Shown here one piece after another: positions 27,328 through 36,663 of a DNA stretch of 58,934 bases. Numbering within the stretch: position 1 is the stretch's first letter; each line of letters opens with the position of its first letter. This stretch comes from Candidatus Anaerobutyricum avicola (GTDB taxonomy: Bacteria > Bacillota > Clostridia > Lachnospirales > Lachnospiraceae): positions 1-58,934 of the forward strand of contig DXGQ01000034.1 of assembly GCA_019113845.1 (NCBI GenBank), read 5' to 3'. Made by a program: the position numbers and the translations under genes. Below the pieces are notes generated by a model. The model ran no database searches and was not told where the DNA came from. It saw nothing but the letters and a program-made list of their open reading frames with translations.

Positions 27328-28290
27328 GTGGGATACTATCTCAATCATGATCTTTTATTTGCGTCGGCTTTTATTCCGGAGCATGAACCAGAGGAAGGAG
27401 AGATTTACCCAACAGAAATCGTTATCCCAAATAAGATCACCTATAATGGCGTTACATACAGTGTAGACTTTTTTGACCTTTCTTTTGATAATGAAGGAGC
27501 AATGGAATATGTAACGTTTCGTGGCCCATTACCTGTCCAAAAAAATTATCATCGGAGAAATCTGAGGAAGGTTACTGTGGAAGCAGGCATTTTCTCGTTA
27601 AATATGGGCTTTTCTCACTACACCGCTTTAGAAGAGGTTGTTTTTGAAGACCCGAAGGATATGGAGAGAGCCGGTTTGTACTTTTATGATTGTCCCAAAT
27701 TAAAAGATATCTATATTCCTGCTGATGTAGATATACTGCCAAGGGTACGTCAATGTCCAAATGCGGATATTATCTTTGCGCCGGATCATCCGAAATACAT
27801 GGTAGTTGACGGCGATATATACAGTAAAGACGGAAAAATCCTCTATGATGTTCCAAAAGGGAAGAAAAATTACAAAGTAAAAAAATCAGTAAAAGAAATC
27901 GGCGTCTATGCCTTTTATGGTAACGGAAACATCCGGCATATCCGGGTACCATCTTCTGTCAAAAAGATAGCGGCCTACGCCTTTGGCAATATGGAGAATC
28001 TGAAATCTGTCAAGCTCAGCAAAAATCTGAAGATTGCGGAAGATCATCTGCTGGCTCGCTCAACAAAACTGAAAACGATCACTTATCCTAAAAAAATCCG
28101 CATTATTCAGGGAAGTTTTGGACGAAAGTATGGATGCAGACTGAAAAAAATGTATATAAAGGCAGAGAAACTAAAAAAGATCAAGGTGAATGGTTTGCCG
28201 AAAACCTGTACCATTTATGTGAAAAATCAGCTGGTAAAAAAACAGGTAAGAGACGCCGGATTCAATGGAAAGATTATAGTGGATCCATAA
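27328..28290 (+). CDS. BspA-type leucine-rich-repeat protein, probably 5'-truncated
   Basis: A 320-residue open frame of the BspA/LRR_5 type with repeats such as I-R-H-I-R-V-P-S-S-V-K-K-I and L-K-S-V-K-L-S-K-N-L. It ends in a basic region with Y-V-K-N and F-N-G-K-I-I-V. It lacks a signal peptide, and the first usable codon is a GTG with no clear ribosome site. In frame before it, homology-like sequence (N-T-I-Y-I-D-G) continues back to a TGA at 27283. Its paralogue at 56449-57606 has a full signal peptide, so this copy probably lost its 5' end. Product localisation is doubtful. Confidence 0.65.
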   Translation: MGYYLNHDLLFASAFIPEHEPEEGEIYPTEIVIPNKITYNGVTYSVDFFDLSFDNEGAMEYVTFRGPLPVQKNYHRRNLRKVTVEAGIFSLNMGFSHYTALEEVVFEDPKDMERAGLYFYDCPKLKDIYIPADVDILPRVRQCPNADIIFAPDHPKYMVVDGDIYSKDGKILYDVPKGKKNYKVKKSVKEIGVYAFYGNGNIRHIRVPSSVKKIAAYAFGNMENLKSVKLSKNLKIAEDHLLARSTKLKTITYPKKIRIIQGSFGRKYGCRLKKMYIKAEKLKKIKVNGLPKTCTIYVKNQLVKKQVRDAGFNGKIIVDP

Positions 28291-28308
28291 TTCCATCTAT
28301 GTGAAATG

Positions 28309-28336
28309 AGGGCTGCCGCGCATATGCGGCAGCCCT
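28309..28336 (+). terminator. terminator after the LRR gene
   Basis: Perfect 11-bp arms AGGGCTGCCGC and GCGGCAGCCCT with a 6-base loop. It is followed on the plus strand by a GTTTTGCTTTTA tract. It also lies just past the 3' end of the convergent glnN. Confidence 0.85.
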
Positions 28337-28368
28337 GCGTTTTGCTTTTATCACTTATATTTTATGTC

Positions 28369-30483
28369 TTACACTTCAAAGATCAGGTCGCCGTAGCTTG
28401 GGAATGGCCATGCTTCTTTGGCTACGAGCATCTCGAGACGGTCTGCCGGAGCACGAAGGGCGCCCATAGCGGCAAATACCACGTCGTGATAGTAATGTCC
28501 CTGTGCTTCCACATCGTCCACAGCTTCTGCTTTGGCTGTCACTTCTTCCAGTTCTTTTAATGCGCCGAAGGCTTCCTTCACATTGGATGCGATGTCGCTC
28601 ATCAGACTCTCCTGTACGGAAGTGTCCACAGACGGCGTCGCTGCCTTGATGGCGTTGATGGAATCTGCCAGGCTGGTCTGATACTTGATGCAGGCCGGGA
28701 TAATCTGTTTCTTCGCCATATCGATCATGGTAAGAGCTTCGATATGGATAGTCTTAGAATATGTTTCGTACAGAACTTCCGCACGGGACTCCAGCTCTGC
28801 CTGTGTAAATACGCCGTGTTTTTCAAACATGGCAACGGCTTCCGGTTTTGTGAGGGCCGGGATCGCGTCCACCATACATTTGATGTTCGGGAGACCTCTT
28901 CTCTCTGCCTCTTCGATCCACTCTTCGGAGTAACCGTCACCGTTAAAGATTACACGTTTATGTGCTGCCATCGTCTCCTTGATCATATCATGGACTGCCA
29001 TGCCGAAGTCTTCGGCCTTTTCCAGTTTGTCTGCCATATCGCACAGTACTTCTGCCACGATGGTGTTGAGGACTGTGTTCGGGTCTGCAATGGACTGGGT
29101 GGAGCCGACCATACGGAACTCAAATTTATTTCCTGTGAAGGCGAACGGCGAAGTTCTGTTACGGTCTGTAGCGTCTTTCTTAAAGTGCGGCAGAGAATGT
29201 ACGCCGGAAACGTATTCTTCTCCTTCGAGAGAGCTGGTTGCCTCTCCGGCATCCACAAACTGATCTACCACATCCTCCAGCTGTTCGCCGAGGAAGATGG
29301 AGATGATGGCCGGCGGCGCCTCGTTGGCTCCCAGACGGTGATCATTGCCCGGTGTGGACGCGGACAGACGAAGCAGGTCGGCGTGTTCATCCACGGCACG
29401 GATCACCGCTGCCAAGAATAAGAGGAACTGCATGTTCTCGTGAGGGGTCTTGCCCGGGTCTAACAGGTTCTCGCCGGTATCAGTTGCCATGGACCAGTTG
29501 TTATGTTTACCGGAACCGTTGATGCCGGCAAACGGTTTCTCATGGAGCAGGCATTTCAGTCCTTCTTCATCGGCAACTCTCTGTGCTGTCTCCATGACAA
29601 GCTGGTTGTGGTCGGTCGCCACGTTGTTCTGGTCGTAGATCGGAGCAATCTCATGCTGCGCCGGAGCAACCTCGTTGTGCTGTGTCTTCGCGGAGATACC
29701 CAGTTTCCAGAGTTCTTCGTTAAACTTGCTCATGAATTCGAGGATTCTCTCCGGGATGGTTCCGAAATAATGATCGTCCATCTCCTGTCCCTTCGGAGGC
29801 ATGGCACCAAATAAGGTACGTCCTGTGAAGATCAGGTCTTTTCTCTTTAAGTACATGTTCTTATCTACAAGGAAATATTCCTGTTCCGGTCCGGCAGATG
29901 TGGAAACATGCTGCGCGGTCGTATTGCCGAACAGTCGTAAGATACGCATCGCCTGTACGTCCAGCGCCTGCATGGAACGAAGAAGCGGAGTCTTCTTGTC
30001 AAGCGCTTCGCCCTTATAAGAACAGAACGCGGTCGGGATACAGAGGATCGTGGAATGCGGCGTCTCTTTAATGAAAGCCGGTGATGTACAATCCCATGCG
30101 GTATATCCTCTCGCCTCACATGTCGCGCGAAGACCGCCGGATGGGAAGGAGGACGCGTCCGGCTCCCCCTTGATCAGCTCTTTGCCGGAGAAACGAAGCA
30201 ATGTGGTACCGTCGCTCTGCGGATCGATAAATGCGTCGTGCTTCTCGGCAGTGATGCCGGTCAGCGGCTGGAACCAGTGAGTGAAATGAGTTGCGCCTTT
30301 CTCGGTCGCCCATTCTTTCATCTCATGAGCAACGATATCTGCCACATCCGGGTCAAGCTCAGCGCCCGCGTCGATCGTCGCTCTCAGTTTTTTATAAGCA
30401 GCTTTTGGAAGACGGTCTTTCATGACCGCATCGCTGAACACGTTGGAACCAAAGATTTCTTTGACATCTGTTTTCATAGTCAT
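28369..30483 (-). CDS. glnN: type III glutamine synthetase (GlnN)
   Basis: A 704-residue type III glutamine synthetase, which forms glutamine from glutamate, ammonia and ATP. It begins with a type-III-specific region, [11 protein letters not shown]. The active-site segments [21 protein letters not shown] and [12 protein letters not shown] are visible. Length is typical for the type (about 700, against 450 for type I). The 386-bp upstream gap holds a leader hairpin but no recognised riboswitch. A start two codons later (30477) is also possible. Confidence 0.96.
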   Translation of the reverse strand: MTMKTDVKEIFGSNVFSDAVMKDRLPKAAYKKLRATIDAGAELDPDVADIVAHEMKEWATEKGATHFTHWFQPLTGITAEKHDAFIDPQSDGTTLLRFSGKELIKGEPDASSFPSGGLRATCEARGYTAWDCTSPAFIKETPHSTILCIPTAFCSYKGEALDKKTPLLRSMQALDVQAMRILRLFGNTTAQHVSTSAGPEQEYFLVDKNMYLKRKDLIFTGRTLFGAMPPKGQEMDDHYFGTIPERILEFMSKFNEELWKLGISAKTQHNEVAPAQHEIAPIYDQNNVATDHNQLVMETAQRVADEEGLKCLLHEKPFAGINGSGKHNNWSMATDTGENLLDPGKTPHENMQFLLFLAAVIRAVDEHADLLRLSASTPGNDHRLGANEAPPAIISIFLGEQLEDVVDQFVDAGEATSSLEGEEYVSGVHSLPHFKKDATDRNRTSPFAFTGNKFEFRMVGSTQSIADPNTVLNTIVAEVLCDMADKLEKAEDFGMAVHDMIKETMAAHKRVIFNGDGYSEEWIEEAERRGLPNIKCMVDAIPALTKPEAVAMFEKHGVFTQAELESRAEVLYETYSKTIHIEALTMIDMAKKQIIPACIKYQTSLADSINAIKAATPSVDTSVQESLMSDIASNVKEAFGALKELEEVTAKAEAVDDVEAQGHYYHDVVFAAMGALRAPADRLEMLVAKEAWPFPSYGDLIFEV

Positions 30484-30510
30484 ACTATCCTTTCCTTCAT
30501 AAATCAGAAA

Positions 30511-30542
30511 GGCGTCCGAGAATCTGATGATTCACGAACGCC
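30511..30542 (-). promoter_or_regulatory. hairpin in the glnN leader
   Basis: On the minus strand a 14-bp stem with one T-T mismatch and an ATCA loop, ending about 27 bases before the start codon. It is followed by TTTCTGATTT, a weak T tract. It could act on translation or termination. It does not fit the known glutamine riboswitch consensus as I remember it. Confidence 0.5.
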
Positions 30543-30589
30543 CTTGTTCTCGTTAAGATTAAGTTTATGTGTCTTTCGCAATTGCTAGA

Positions 30590-30869
30590 TATAAAATACA
30601 ACCATCCATTCAAAAAAGCAAGTGTTTTTTGTGCATTTTTTCAGATTCATAAGAATTGACGATTTTCGCTTACTTTTTTTAATCCGCTTCTTATATTTTT
30701 ACCACAGTACAATTTTTGCAGATTTATTTTATAAAGTATTTATCGTGTTTTACTTTATTTTATAAGGCGCATTTTTACATGTCCGGAATTTTCCGGTCGT
30801 CCCCGGCACATTTCACAGAAAATGTACCCTGATGCCGACATGTCCGGCGCCTCTGCGAAAGACCATACC
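30590..30869. other. AT-rich spacer upstream of glnN
   Basis: No gene, RNA or convincing repeat is visible. The part next to glnN presumably holds its promoter, but no near-consensus pair stands out. Confidence 0.6.
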
Positions 30870-31664
30870 TTACTTCATCAGCCACGGCACTGCCAGCTGC
30901 AGCTCCTTATTCCAGTACTCCCAGTCGTGGATGCCCGGCTGCTCGTGATAGTGGACCGGAATCTGCTGCTCACGCAAAAACGCAAGGAAGTTCCGGTTCT
31001 TCTCGATCAGATAATCTTCCGTGCCACAGGCCATGTAAAGTTCCGGCAGGTCAGCCCCCTCCTTTTTTAATCTCGCAAGGAGATACCGCGGATTCTTCTC
31101 GCTCTCCTTCATCCCGCCCGGCTCGCCGAACACTTCCCGGATGAAGGCTCCGTTCAGCTCCTTATGCTCATAGTCCTCTCCCTTCTTGGCCATCTCATCC
31201 ATGTGAAGCGCAGAGGAAAAGGCCATGATCTTCCCAAAAGTATCGTGGTACTTCATACCGTTGATAAGAGAGCCGTAGCCGCCCATGGAGAACCCTCCGA
31301 TAAAAGTATCCTCCCGTCTGTCCGAAAAGCCGAACACCTTTCTCGTATAGTCCACCAGCTCTTCCCCGATAAACGTACCGTACTGACATCCGGTCATCTC
31401 CCGGTCCACATAGAAGCTGTTGTCTCCGGACGGGCACACCGCCGCAAAATTGTACTGCTTACACAGAGTCTGAATGTTCGTGCCGTTGACCCAGTCGGTA
31501 TCGTTACCCGTGAGCCCGTGAAGCAGATAAAGCGTCTTCATGCCCCTCTCATAATACGGATTTCCCTGTCTCTCCTCCTCCGGCACGTCGTTCGGGATTA
31601 CGACGGTCATGGTGGTGATCTTCTTTAATGCCTGCGACAAAAAGTCCATACGCAGATAAGCCAT
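30870..31664 (-). CDS. esterase family protein (esterase D / FrmB-like)
   Basis: A 264-residue alpha/beta hydrolase of the esterase D group, which includes S-formylglutathione hydrolases and acetyl-xylan or feruloyl esterases. The nucleophile elbow is G-G-F-S-M-G-G-Y-G, with serine present. Y-L-L-H-G-L-T-G-N-D forms the oxyanion region, and the C-terminal G-I-H-D-W-E-Y-W supplies the histidine. There is no signal peptide, so it is cytoplasmic. A strong AGGAGG precedes the start. Substrate unknown. Confidence 0.88.
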   Translation of the reverse strand: MAYLRMDFLSQALKKITTMTVVIPNDVPEEERQGNPYYERGMKTLYLLHGLTGNDTDWVNGTNIQTLCKQYNFAAVCPSGDNSFYVDREMTGCQYGTFIGEELVDYTRKVFGFSDRREDTFIGGFSMGGYGSLINGMKYHDTFGKIMAFSSALHMDEMAKKGEDYEHKELNGAFIREVFGEPGGMKESEKNPRYLLARLKKEGADLPELYMACGTEDYLIEKNRNFLAFLREQQIPVHYHEQPGIHDWEYWNKELQLAVPWLMK

Positions 31665-31869
31665 AATTTACTCCTCCTGTTTCTTATACATGATACGCAT
31701 CCGGTATCGTATGGAATACACATCGGGTGCGGTCATAACAGCGGTCGCACAGACCGTCGGGATCCCCCCGGAACCTGCCCGCTCCACCGTACATTTTCTG
31801 AAAAAAGGATACCGCACCTCCCGGGTAATTTCAATCCATTTCACAAAAAAATATGGAAAAACTGATAGA

Positions 31870-31897
31870 TTTGCCGTTTTATTTGCGAATCTATAAT
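31870..31897 (+). promoter_or_regulatory. predicted promoter of the sigma factor/DUF4179 pair
   Basis: TATAAT at 31892-31897, with TTTGCC 16 bases upstream at 31870-31875. Predicted from consensus. The leader that follows contains tandem repeats. Confidence 0.5.
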
Positions 31898-31945
31898 AGA
31901 ACCGATATACTGAAAACATGCAGCAGCACGAAACAACAACAGACG

Positions 31946-32033
31946 GATGCCATCCGCAGGAAACGAAACCACAACAGGCGAATTATCATCCGCAGAAAAC
32001 GAAACCGCGACATGCTGATGCCATCCGCAAGAA
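31946..32033 (+). repeat. imperfect 36-bp tandem repeat in the sigma factor leader
   Basis: About 2.5 copies. CATCCGCA recurs at 31951, 31987 and 32022 (spacing 36 and 35), and CATCCGCAGRAAACGAAACC is shared by the first two. It lies in the transcribed leader and is in frame with the sigma gene, where it would encode a repeated H-P-Q-x-T-K-P peptide if translation began at 31918. Confidence 0.8.
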
Positions 32034-32043
32034 GGTGATGCTT

Positions 32044-32691
32044 ATGAAGATAACAGAACAGAATTTTGTACAGGAACTATCCAAAAGAAATGAGGAGGCG
32101 CTCTCCTATGTGATGCTCCACTATGGCGGTCTTGTGAAGTCCGTGACCCGCCGGTATCTGAACGTACTCTCCCGGTACGAAGAAGAGTGCATCAGCGATG
32201 TATTCTTTGCCGTGTGGACTCACATCGACTCCTTCCAGCCGGAGCGAAACCCTTTCGCCAACTGGATCGCGGGAATCGCCCGCTTAAAAGCGCTCGATTA
32301 CAAACGAAAATACGCCAGACAGCTTCAGGAACGGAGTCTGGAACAAACCGAACCATTCCTTCACGCGGCGCAGGAGGGTTCCCCTCGGTCATCCAACGCA
32401 GGTGCCGGAGCAGGTGCGGAACCGTATAGCGGAACGTCTGCCGAATCGTTTTTCGAGGCGGCTTCCCAGGAGTTCTCCCGGGAAACCGAGGAGATGCTCG
32501 CATGCCTCAAACCGAGAGACCGGGAACTTTTTCTGAAACTTTACGTGGAAGAAAAGACCTTTGATGAGATCGCGGCGGAGACAGGCACCGACAAATCCGT
32601 TCTCTACAACCGCCTGTCCCGGGGCAAGCGGAAGCTGCGGACCCTGTTCTCCGCCCATCCAGCCAACCGCATCAATCACAGAGGAGATTGA
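32044..32691 (+). CDS. sigma-70 family RNA polymerase sigma factor (ECF-like)
   Basis: A 215-residue alternative sigma factor. Region 2 is at about residues 15-85, with E-E-C-I-S-D-V-F-F-A-V-W and N-W-I-A-G-I-A-R. Region 4 is near residues 155-205, with D-E-I-A-A-E-T-G-T-D-K-S-V-L-Y-N-R-L-S-R-G-K. Between them is a Gly/Ala/Ser-rich low-complexity linker. The start at 32044 has AAGGTG seven bases upstream; an in-frame ATG at 31918 would add 42 repeat-rich residues but has no ribosome site. It is followed 68 bp later by its likely anti-sigma partner. Confidence 0.9.
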   Translation: MKITEQNFVQELSKRNEEALSYVMLHYGGLVKSVTRRYLNVLSRYEEECISDVFFAVWTHIDSFQPERNPFANWIAGIARLKALDYKRKYARQLQERSLEQTEPFLHAAQEGSPRSSNAGAGAGAEPYSGTSAESFFEAASQEFSRETEEMLACLKPRDRELFLKLYVEEKTFDEIAAETGTDKSVLYNRLSRGKRKLRTLFSAHPANRINHRGD

Positions 32692-32759
32692 AAAGTTTGA
32701 AAGTAGACTTTCAGATCTGCCATTATTGACACAGGAAATGTGTCAGGAAAGGAGAAAAA

Positions 32760-33965
32760 ATGAGAGAAGATATTTATACCTTACTCAATGAGATAGATCA
32801 TCACGCTGACAGCTACGAGACCGCTCCGGTATCCGCCGAAGAACTGGAAGCGTGGACGCGGGCATTTTCTGAGCGCCTCTCCCGCAGCAAAGGGGAAGCA
32901 AACACGGAAGTTCCCGCATCCGATTCCTCCATCGGCGCCGATCTTCCATCTGGCAGGATGCGAGACGGGAAACAGCCGCAGAAAAGCCGCCGCGGCTGGA
33001 AACGATACGCCGCTGCCGCCGCCGTCCTTCTCCTGCTGTTCGGGGCCGCCTGCCCGCCTGTCCGCGAGAGCGTGTACGCCAAATCCCTGGATATCCTTCA
33101 CTCGCTGTCCATCCTTCTCGGTATCCACGGGGATATCAGCCCGTATCAGACGATCGTGGGAAAATCCGTCACAAAAGACGGCGTCACCGTCACCGTAAAC
33201 GATGTGATCTGGGACGACGACGCACTGCTGGTATCCTTCGTCGCCACCCTTGGCGAAGACGCCGACCCGGCGTTCAACGAGGATAACTTCCATATCACGC
33301 CGTCTCTTCACATAAATGGAGAAAAAATGGTCGAAGGCGCCGGAGGTTCCATCCATCACTCCGGCGGCACCAAAGATTTTGTCTGCGAGTACAATTTCTC
33401 CGTACCGGACGCCGTGTCTCTGACCGGAGAACAGGAGATGGAGCTTATCTTCTATCTGGACGATCCGGACGACCCTTTCAGCGTACCCAGCAAACGGCTG
33501 GGCAGCCTGACCTTTACCGCATCGGCTGACAATCTGCGGGCTGACACAAAGCGGATACCATTACAGACTTCCGTCACCCTGCCGGACGGAACGCAGATCA
33601 CTCTCACCGAATATGCGGGCAACCCGGTCAGCCAGAAGATATCCTTCCTCTCTTCCGGTAATACAGATCTTACCCACTGGGATCTCATCCTGCAGGGCGA
33701 GGATAACCTGGGACATATAGTGGAATTCTACACCTCTTCCACCAACTACGATCCGGACACAGGAAAGGGCTCCGGAGAGATGGTCAATGATACTCTGAAC
33801 GATACCTACACCATCGCCACCGAAGCCGAATCGCTGACGCTCACACCGTATGCTTACAACACTGTCGTACCGGATACCGACGGCAGCATGATTCCGGATC
33901 ATAGCGAAAACGACGAGCGAGAGTACGAGCAGATTGGCGAACCATTTACGATCACGCTGAAATAA
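32760..33965 (+). CDS. DUF4179 domain membrane protein, likely anti-sigma factor
   Basis: A 401-residue protein. Residues 1-80 are a hydrophilic, acidic then Ser/Lys-rich cytoplasmic part. Residues 82-98 are one membrane helix. The rest is an extracytoplasmic beta-rich domain of the DUF4179 type (T-K-D-G-V-T-V-T-V-N-D-V-I-W-D-D). In Firmicutes such proteins are regularly encoded just after a sigma factor and are thought to hold it at the membrane. A strong AGGAAAGGAG site precedes the start. The signal it senses is unknown. Confidence 0.85.
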   Translation: MREDIYTLLNEIDHHADSYETAPVSAEELEAWTRAFSERLSRSKGEANTEVPASDSSIGADLPSGRMRDGKQPQKSRRGWKRYAAAAAVLLLLFGAACPPVRESVYAKSLDILHSLSILLGIHGDISPYQTIVGKSVTKDGVTVTVNDVIWDDDALLVSFVATLGEDADPAFNEDNFHITPSLHINGEKMVEGAGGSIHHSGGTKDFVCEYNFSVPDAVSLTGEQEMELIFYLDDPDDPFSVPSKRLGSLTFTASADNLRADTKRIPLQTSVTLPDGTQITLTEYAGNPVSQKISFLSSGNTDLTHWDLILQGEDNLGHIVEFYTSSTNYDPDTGKGSGEMVNDTLNDTYTIATEAESLTLTPYAYNTVVPDTDGSMIPDHSENDEREYEQIGEPFTITLK

Positions 33966-33973
33966 AGACAAGT

Positions 33974-34006
33974 ACCGGATAACCACTACACAAGCGGTTA
34001 TCCGGT
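33974..34006 (+). terminator. terminator after the DUF4179 gene
   Basis: Perfect 11-bp arms ACCGGATAACC and GGTTATCCGGT around an 11-base loop, followed by ATTTTCTT on the plus strand. Confidence 0.85.
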
Positions 34007-34113
34007 ATTTTCTTGAATTAAACGCATTTTCTAGTAAGTCCATCATATCATACTGCTGTTGCAAAAGCTATAGTTTTATGTCATCGCATTGAGATTGTAA
34101 ATCATATTAGAAG

Positions 34114-34146
34114 GGGGCATAGCACAATTGTGGTGTGCTATGCCCC
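34114..34146. other. strong inverted repeat between DUF4179 gene and glyQS
   Basis: Perfect 12-bp arms GGGGCATAGCAC and GTGCTATGCCCC with a 9-base loop, followed on the plus strand by TTTCGTCTTTCTT. It is a second possible terminator for plus-strand transcripts, or part of a small mobile or RNA element. Confidence 0.6.
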
Positions 34147-34193
34147 TTTCGTCTTTCTTATCTTCGCATTTCTTATCTTCGCATTTTCTGCAA

Positions 34194-34216
34194 CCCGCGC
34201 CGTGTCATGGCGCGGG
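34194..34216. terminator. hairpin after glyQS
   Basis: Perfect 8-bp arms CCCGCGCC and GGCGCGGG with a 7-base loop, and CTTTTG on the plus side. On the minus strand, where it would serve glyQS, the following T tract is weak. It closes a three-hairpin convergent region. Confidence 0.6.
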
Positions 34217-34230
34217 CTTTTGATTGTATT

Positions 34231-35619
34231 TTAGTAATTGAACTTCTCCGCGAAGTATGCCGGGAGATCCTCGATCTTGATACGCTCCTGCTCCATGGTG
34301 TCACGGTCACGGACAGTCACAGCGCCGTCTTCTGCGGAATCGAAGTCGTAGGTGATGCAGTAAGGAGTACCGATCTCGTCCTGGCGACGGTATCTCTTAC
34401 CGATGTTTCCTCTGTCATCGTACTCACAGTTGTATGTCTTGGACAGTTCCTGATAGATCTTCTCTGCGCCTTCTGCCAGTTTCTTGGACAGCGGCAGCAC
34501 GCCGATCTTCACCGGTGCGATGGCCGGATGGAAATGCAGGACGTTACGCACGTCGCCTTCCTTGATCTCTTCCTCATCGTAGGCGGAACACAGGAACGCC
34601 AATGTCACACGGTCTGCGCCCAGAGACGGCTCGATGACATACGGGATGTATTTTCTCTTCTCCTCGTCGTCGAAGTAGCTCATATCCTCGCCGGATACTT
34701 CCTGATGACGGCTTAAGTCGTAATCAGTACGGTCTGCGATACCCCACAGCTCGCCCCAGCCGAACGGGAAGAGGAACTCGATATCGGAGGTTGCCTTGGA
34801 ATAGAAGGACAACTCTTCCTTCTCGTGATCGCGGATGCGCATCTCCTCGTCTTTGATCCCCAGCTCTTTGAGCCAGTTCACGCAGTAATCTTTCCAGTAA
34901 GCAAACCACTCCAGGTCGGTGTCCGGCTTGCAGAAGAACTCCAGCTCCATCTGCTCGAACTCTCTGGTACGGAAGGTAAAGTTACCCGGTGTGATCTCGT
35001 TACGGAAGGACTTACCGATCTGGCCGATACCGAACGGAACCTTCTTTCTGGATGTTCTCTGTACATTTTTAAAGTTGACAAAGATACCCTGGGCTGTCTC
35101 CGGACGGAGATACACGGTGTTCTTCGCGTCCTCGGTCACGCCCTGGAATGTCTTGAACATCAGGTTAAACTGACGGATATCGGTGAAGTTATGCTTGCCG
35201 CAGCTCGGACATGGCACGTTGTGTTCATCGATGAACGCCTTCATCTCTTCCTGGCTCCAGCCGTCGATGGAAGATGGCAGCTCGATGCCGTTCTCCGCAG
35301 CAAAATCTTCGATGAGCTGGTCGGCACGGAATCTCTCTTTACACTCCTTACAGTCCATCAGCGGATCGGAAAAACCGCCCAGATGACCGGAAGCCACCCA
35401 TGTCTGCGGGTTCATGAGGATGGCACAGTCCACACCTACGTTATACGGGCTCTCCTGAATGAACTTTTTCCACCAGGCGCGCTTCACATTGTTTTTAAGC
35501 TCCACACCCAGATTCCCGTAGTCCCATGTGTTGGCCAGACCGCCGTAAATCTCGGAACCCTGATACACAAACCCTCTCGCCTTGGCGAGAGCGATGATCT
35601 TATCCATTGTCTTTTCCAT
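34231..35619 (-). CDS. glyS: glycyl-tRNA synthetase, single-chain type
   Basis: A 462-residue class II glycyl-tRNA synthetase of the homodimeric alpha2 type. Motif-like segments F-R-N-E-I-T-P and [13 protein letters not shown] are visible, as is a C-x2-C...C-x2-C zinc region (C-K-E-C near residue 90; C-P-S-C near residue 137). The ATG at 35619 has GAGGT eight bases upstream. No T-box is visible in the 110-base leader. A promoter is predicted upstream. Confidence 0.97.
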   Translation of the reverse strand: MEKTMDKIIALAKARGFVYQGSEIYGGLANTWDYGNLGVELKNNVKRAWWKKFIQESPYNVGVDCAILMNPQTWVASGHLGGFSDPLMDCKECKERFRADQLIEDFAAENGIELPSSIDGWSQEEMKAFIDEHNVPCPSCGKHNFTDIRQFNLMFKTFQGVTEDAKNTVYLRPETAQGIFVNFKNVQRTSRKKVPFGIGQIGKSFRNEITPGNFTFRTREFEQMELEFFCKPDTDLEWFAYWKDYCVNWLKELGIKDEEMRIRDHEKEELSFYSKATSDIEFLFPFGWGELWGIADRTDYDLSRHQEVSGEDMSYFDDEEKRKYIPYVIEPSLGADRVTLAFLCSAYDEEEIKEGDVRNVLHFHPAIAPVKIGVLPLSKKLAEGAEKIYQELSKTYNCEYDDRGNIGKRYRRQDEIGTPYCITYDFDSAEDGAVTVRDRDTMEQERIKIEDLPAYFAEKFNY

Positions 35620-35727
35620 GATAAAATACCTCGTTTTTCTATGCTTTCCTTGGATACTTACGGAGCGCTCGCCCGGAACAACCGGCCGGTTCTCTCTTTT
35701 GGCAGCGCCCTCTCACAATCGCTATCT

Positions 35728-35756
35728 ATTCTACCGTGGATATGCGTTCTTTTCAA
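35728..35756 (-). promoter_or_regulatory. predicted sigma-A promoter of glyS
   Basis: On the minus strand TTGAAA (35756-35751), a 17-base spacer and TAGAAT (35733-35728). The leader contains the palindrome AACCGGCCGGTT but no T-box motif. Confidence 0.65.
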
Positions 35757-35764
35757 GGGTTTTT

Positions 35765-36625
35765 TCACAATTCCTCCAACATCTCCCCCGCCTTAAACCG
35801 GTGCTCCACGTGGATGCGGAAAAAATGTTTCACGATCCACTGAAATTCCAGAAACACCTCTTCTTTGAGCACAAAGCTGTACAGCCGCTGCAAAGGGATG
35901 CTCAGGACGTACTGCAGCGCGTAGAGCACCGCCGGGTCCAGATGGGTGCTGCTGTAGGCGCCACCATATGTGCCGCCGCGGTTTCCGGAGCCGCCGGCGG
36001 AGGAATCTCCGCCGCCTGGCGCATATCCGCCCCCATACCCATCCCCGTGAGCGGTATGGCTGCCGGATTGCTGTCCGCTGCCATGCGCACAGGTATGGCA
36101 CAACACACCTCCTCTTTCCAGAGAGAGGGTATCCAGTTCTGTTTCCTTTCCACAGGAAATGCAGCGAAATACCTCCATGCCGATACCGTAATATTGAAGA
36201 ATCTTCAATTCATAAATACGGCGGATGAGCGGCAGAGGTATTTTCTTTTTTTCCATGGCTGTAAATGTCACGAAGAGCAGATTTAAGATATTTCTTTCAT
36301 CCATCCCCTCCACAGTGAAGTATTCTGCCAGCTCGGCAAAATAAGTACTGTAATAGATATCCTCCAGATCTTCTTTGAGGTGCGGAAAATAATTTTTCCC
36401 TTCCGCGGAATTCAGGTAGTTGAACCGGCGCCCCTCCGTGATCATAAACTCACAGTAAATGAGGGGCTGCGACACGCCAAAAAGAGGGTGATTCGGCTTG
36501 CGGCATCCTCTGGCAAAAACCTGAATCTTCCCTCTCTCTTTCGTCAGTATGGTCAGGCGGCGGTCATTTTCCCCGATGGGGTAGACGGATAATACGATTC
36601 CCGTCACCTTTACCTGCTCACTCAT
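35765..36625 (-). CDS. recO: DNA repair protein RecO with glycine-rich insert
   Basis: A 286-residue RecO, which with RecR loads RecA onto SSB-coated DNA. The N-terminal OB fold (V-T-G-I-V-L-S-V-Y-P-I-G-E-N-D) and the C-F-R-C-I-S-C-G-like zinc site with cysteines near residues 155, 158, 176 and 179 are visible. Directly after the zinc site, residues about 181-227 are a Gly/Ser/Tyr-rich, low-complexity stretch absent from usual RecO proteins. The start at 36625 has AGGAGG eight bases upstream; an in-frame GTG three codons earlier overlaps it. Downstream of era on the same strand. Confidence 0.93.
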   Translation of the reverse strand: MSEQVKVTGIVLSVYPIGENDRRLTILTKERGKIQVFARGCRKPNHPLFGVSQPLIYCEFMITEGRRFNYLNSAEGKNYFPHLKEDLEDIYYSTYFAELAEYFTVEGMDERNILNLLFVTFTAMEKKKIPLPLIRRIYELKILQYYGIGMEVFRCISCGKETELDTLSLERGGVLCHTCAHGSGQQSGSHTAHGDGYGGGYAPGGGDSSAGGSGNRGGTYGGAYSSTHLDPAVLYALQYVLSIPLQRLYSFVLKEEVFLEFQWIVKHFFRIHVEHRFKAGEMLEEL

Positions 36626-36663
36626 TTTCTTCACCTCCTGTCTGTTCTGTCCCAGGGCAGGCA

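Noticed and set aside
30484-30600. Glutamine riboswitch upstream of glnN
   Set aside because: A hairpin is present, but the conserved single-stranded blocks of the glnA-type motif are not.
31946-32033. CRISPR-like array
   Set aside because: Fewer than three units, no distinct spacers and no cas genes; it is a simple tandem repeat.
35620-35757. T-box leader upstream of glyS
   Set aside because: The conserved TGGNACC-type antiterminator sequence and a terminator are both absent, and the leader is too short.
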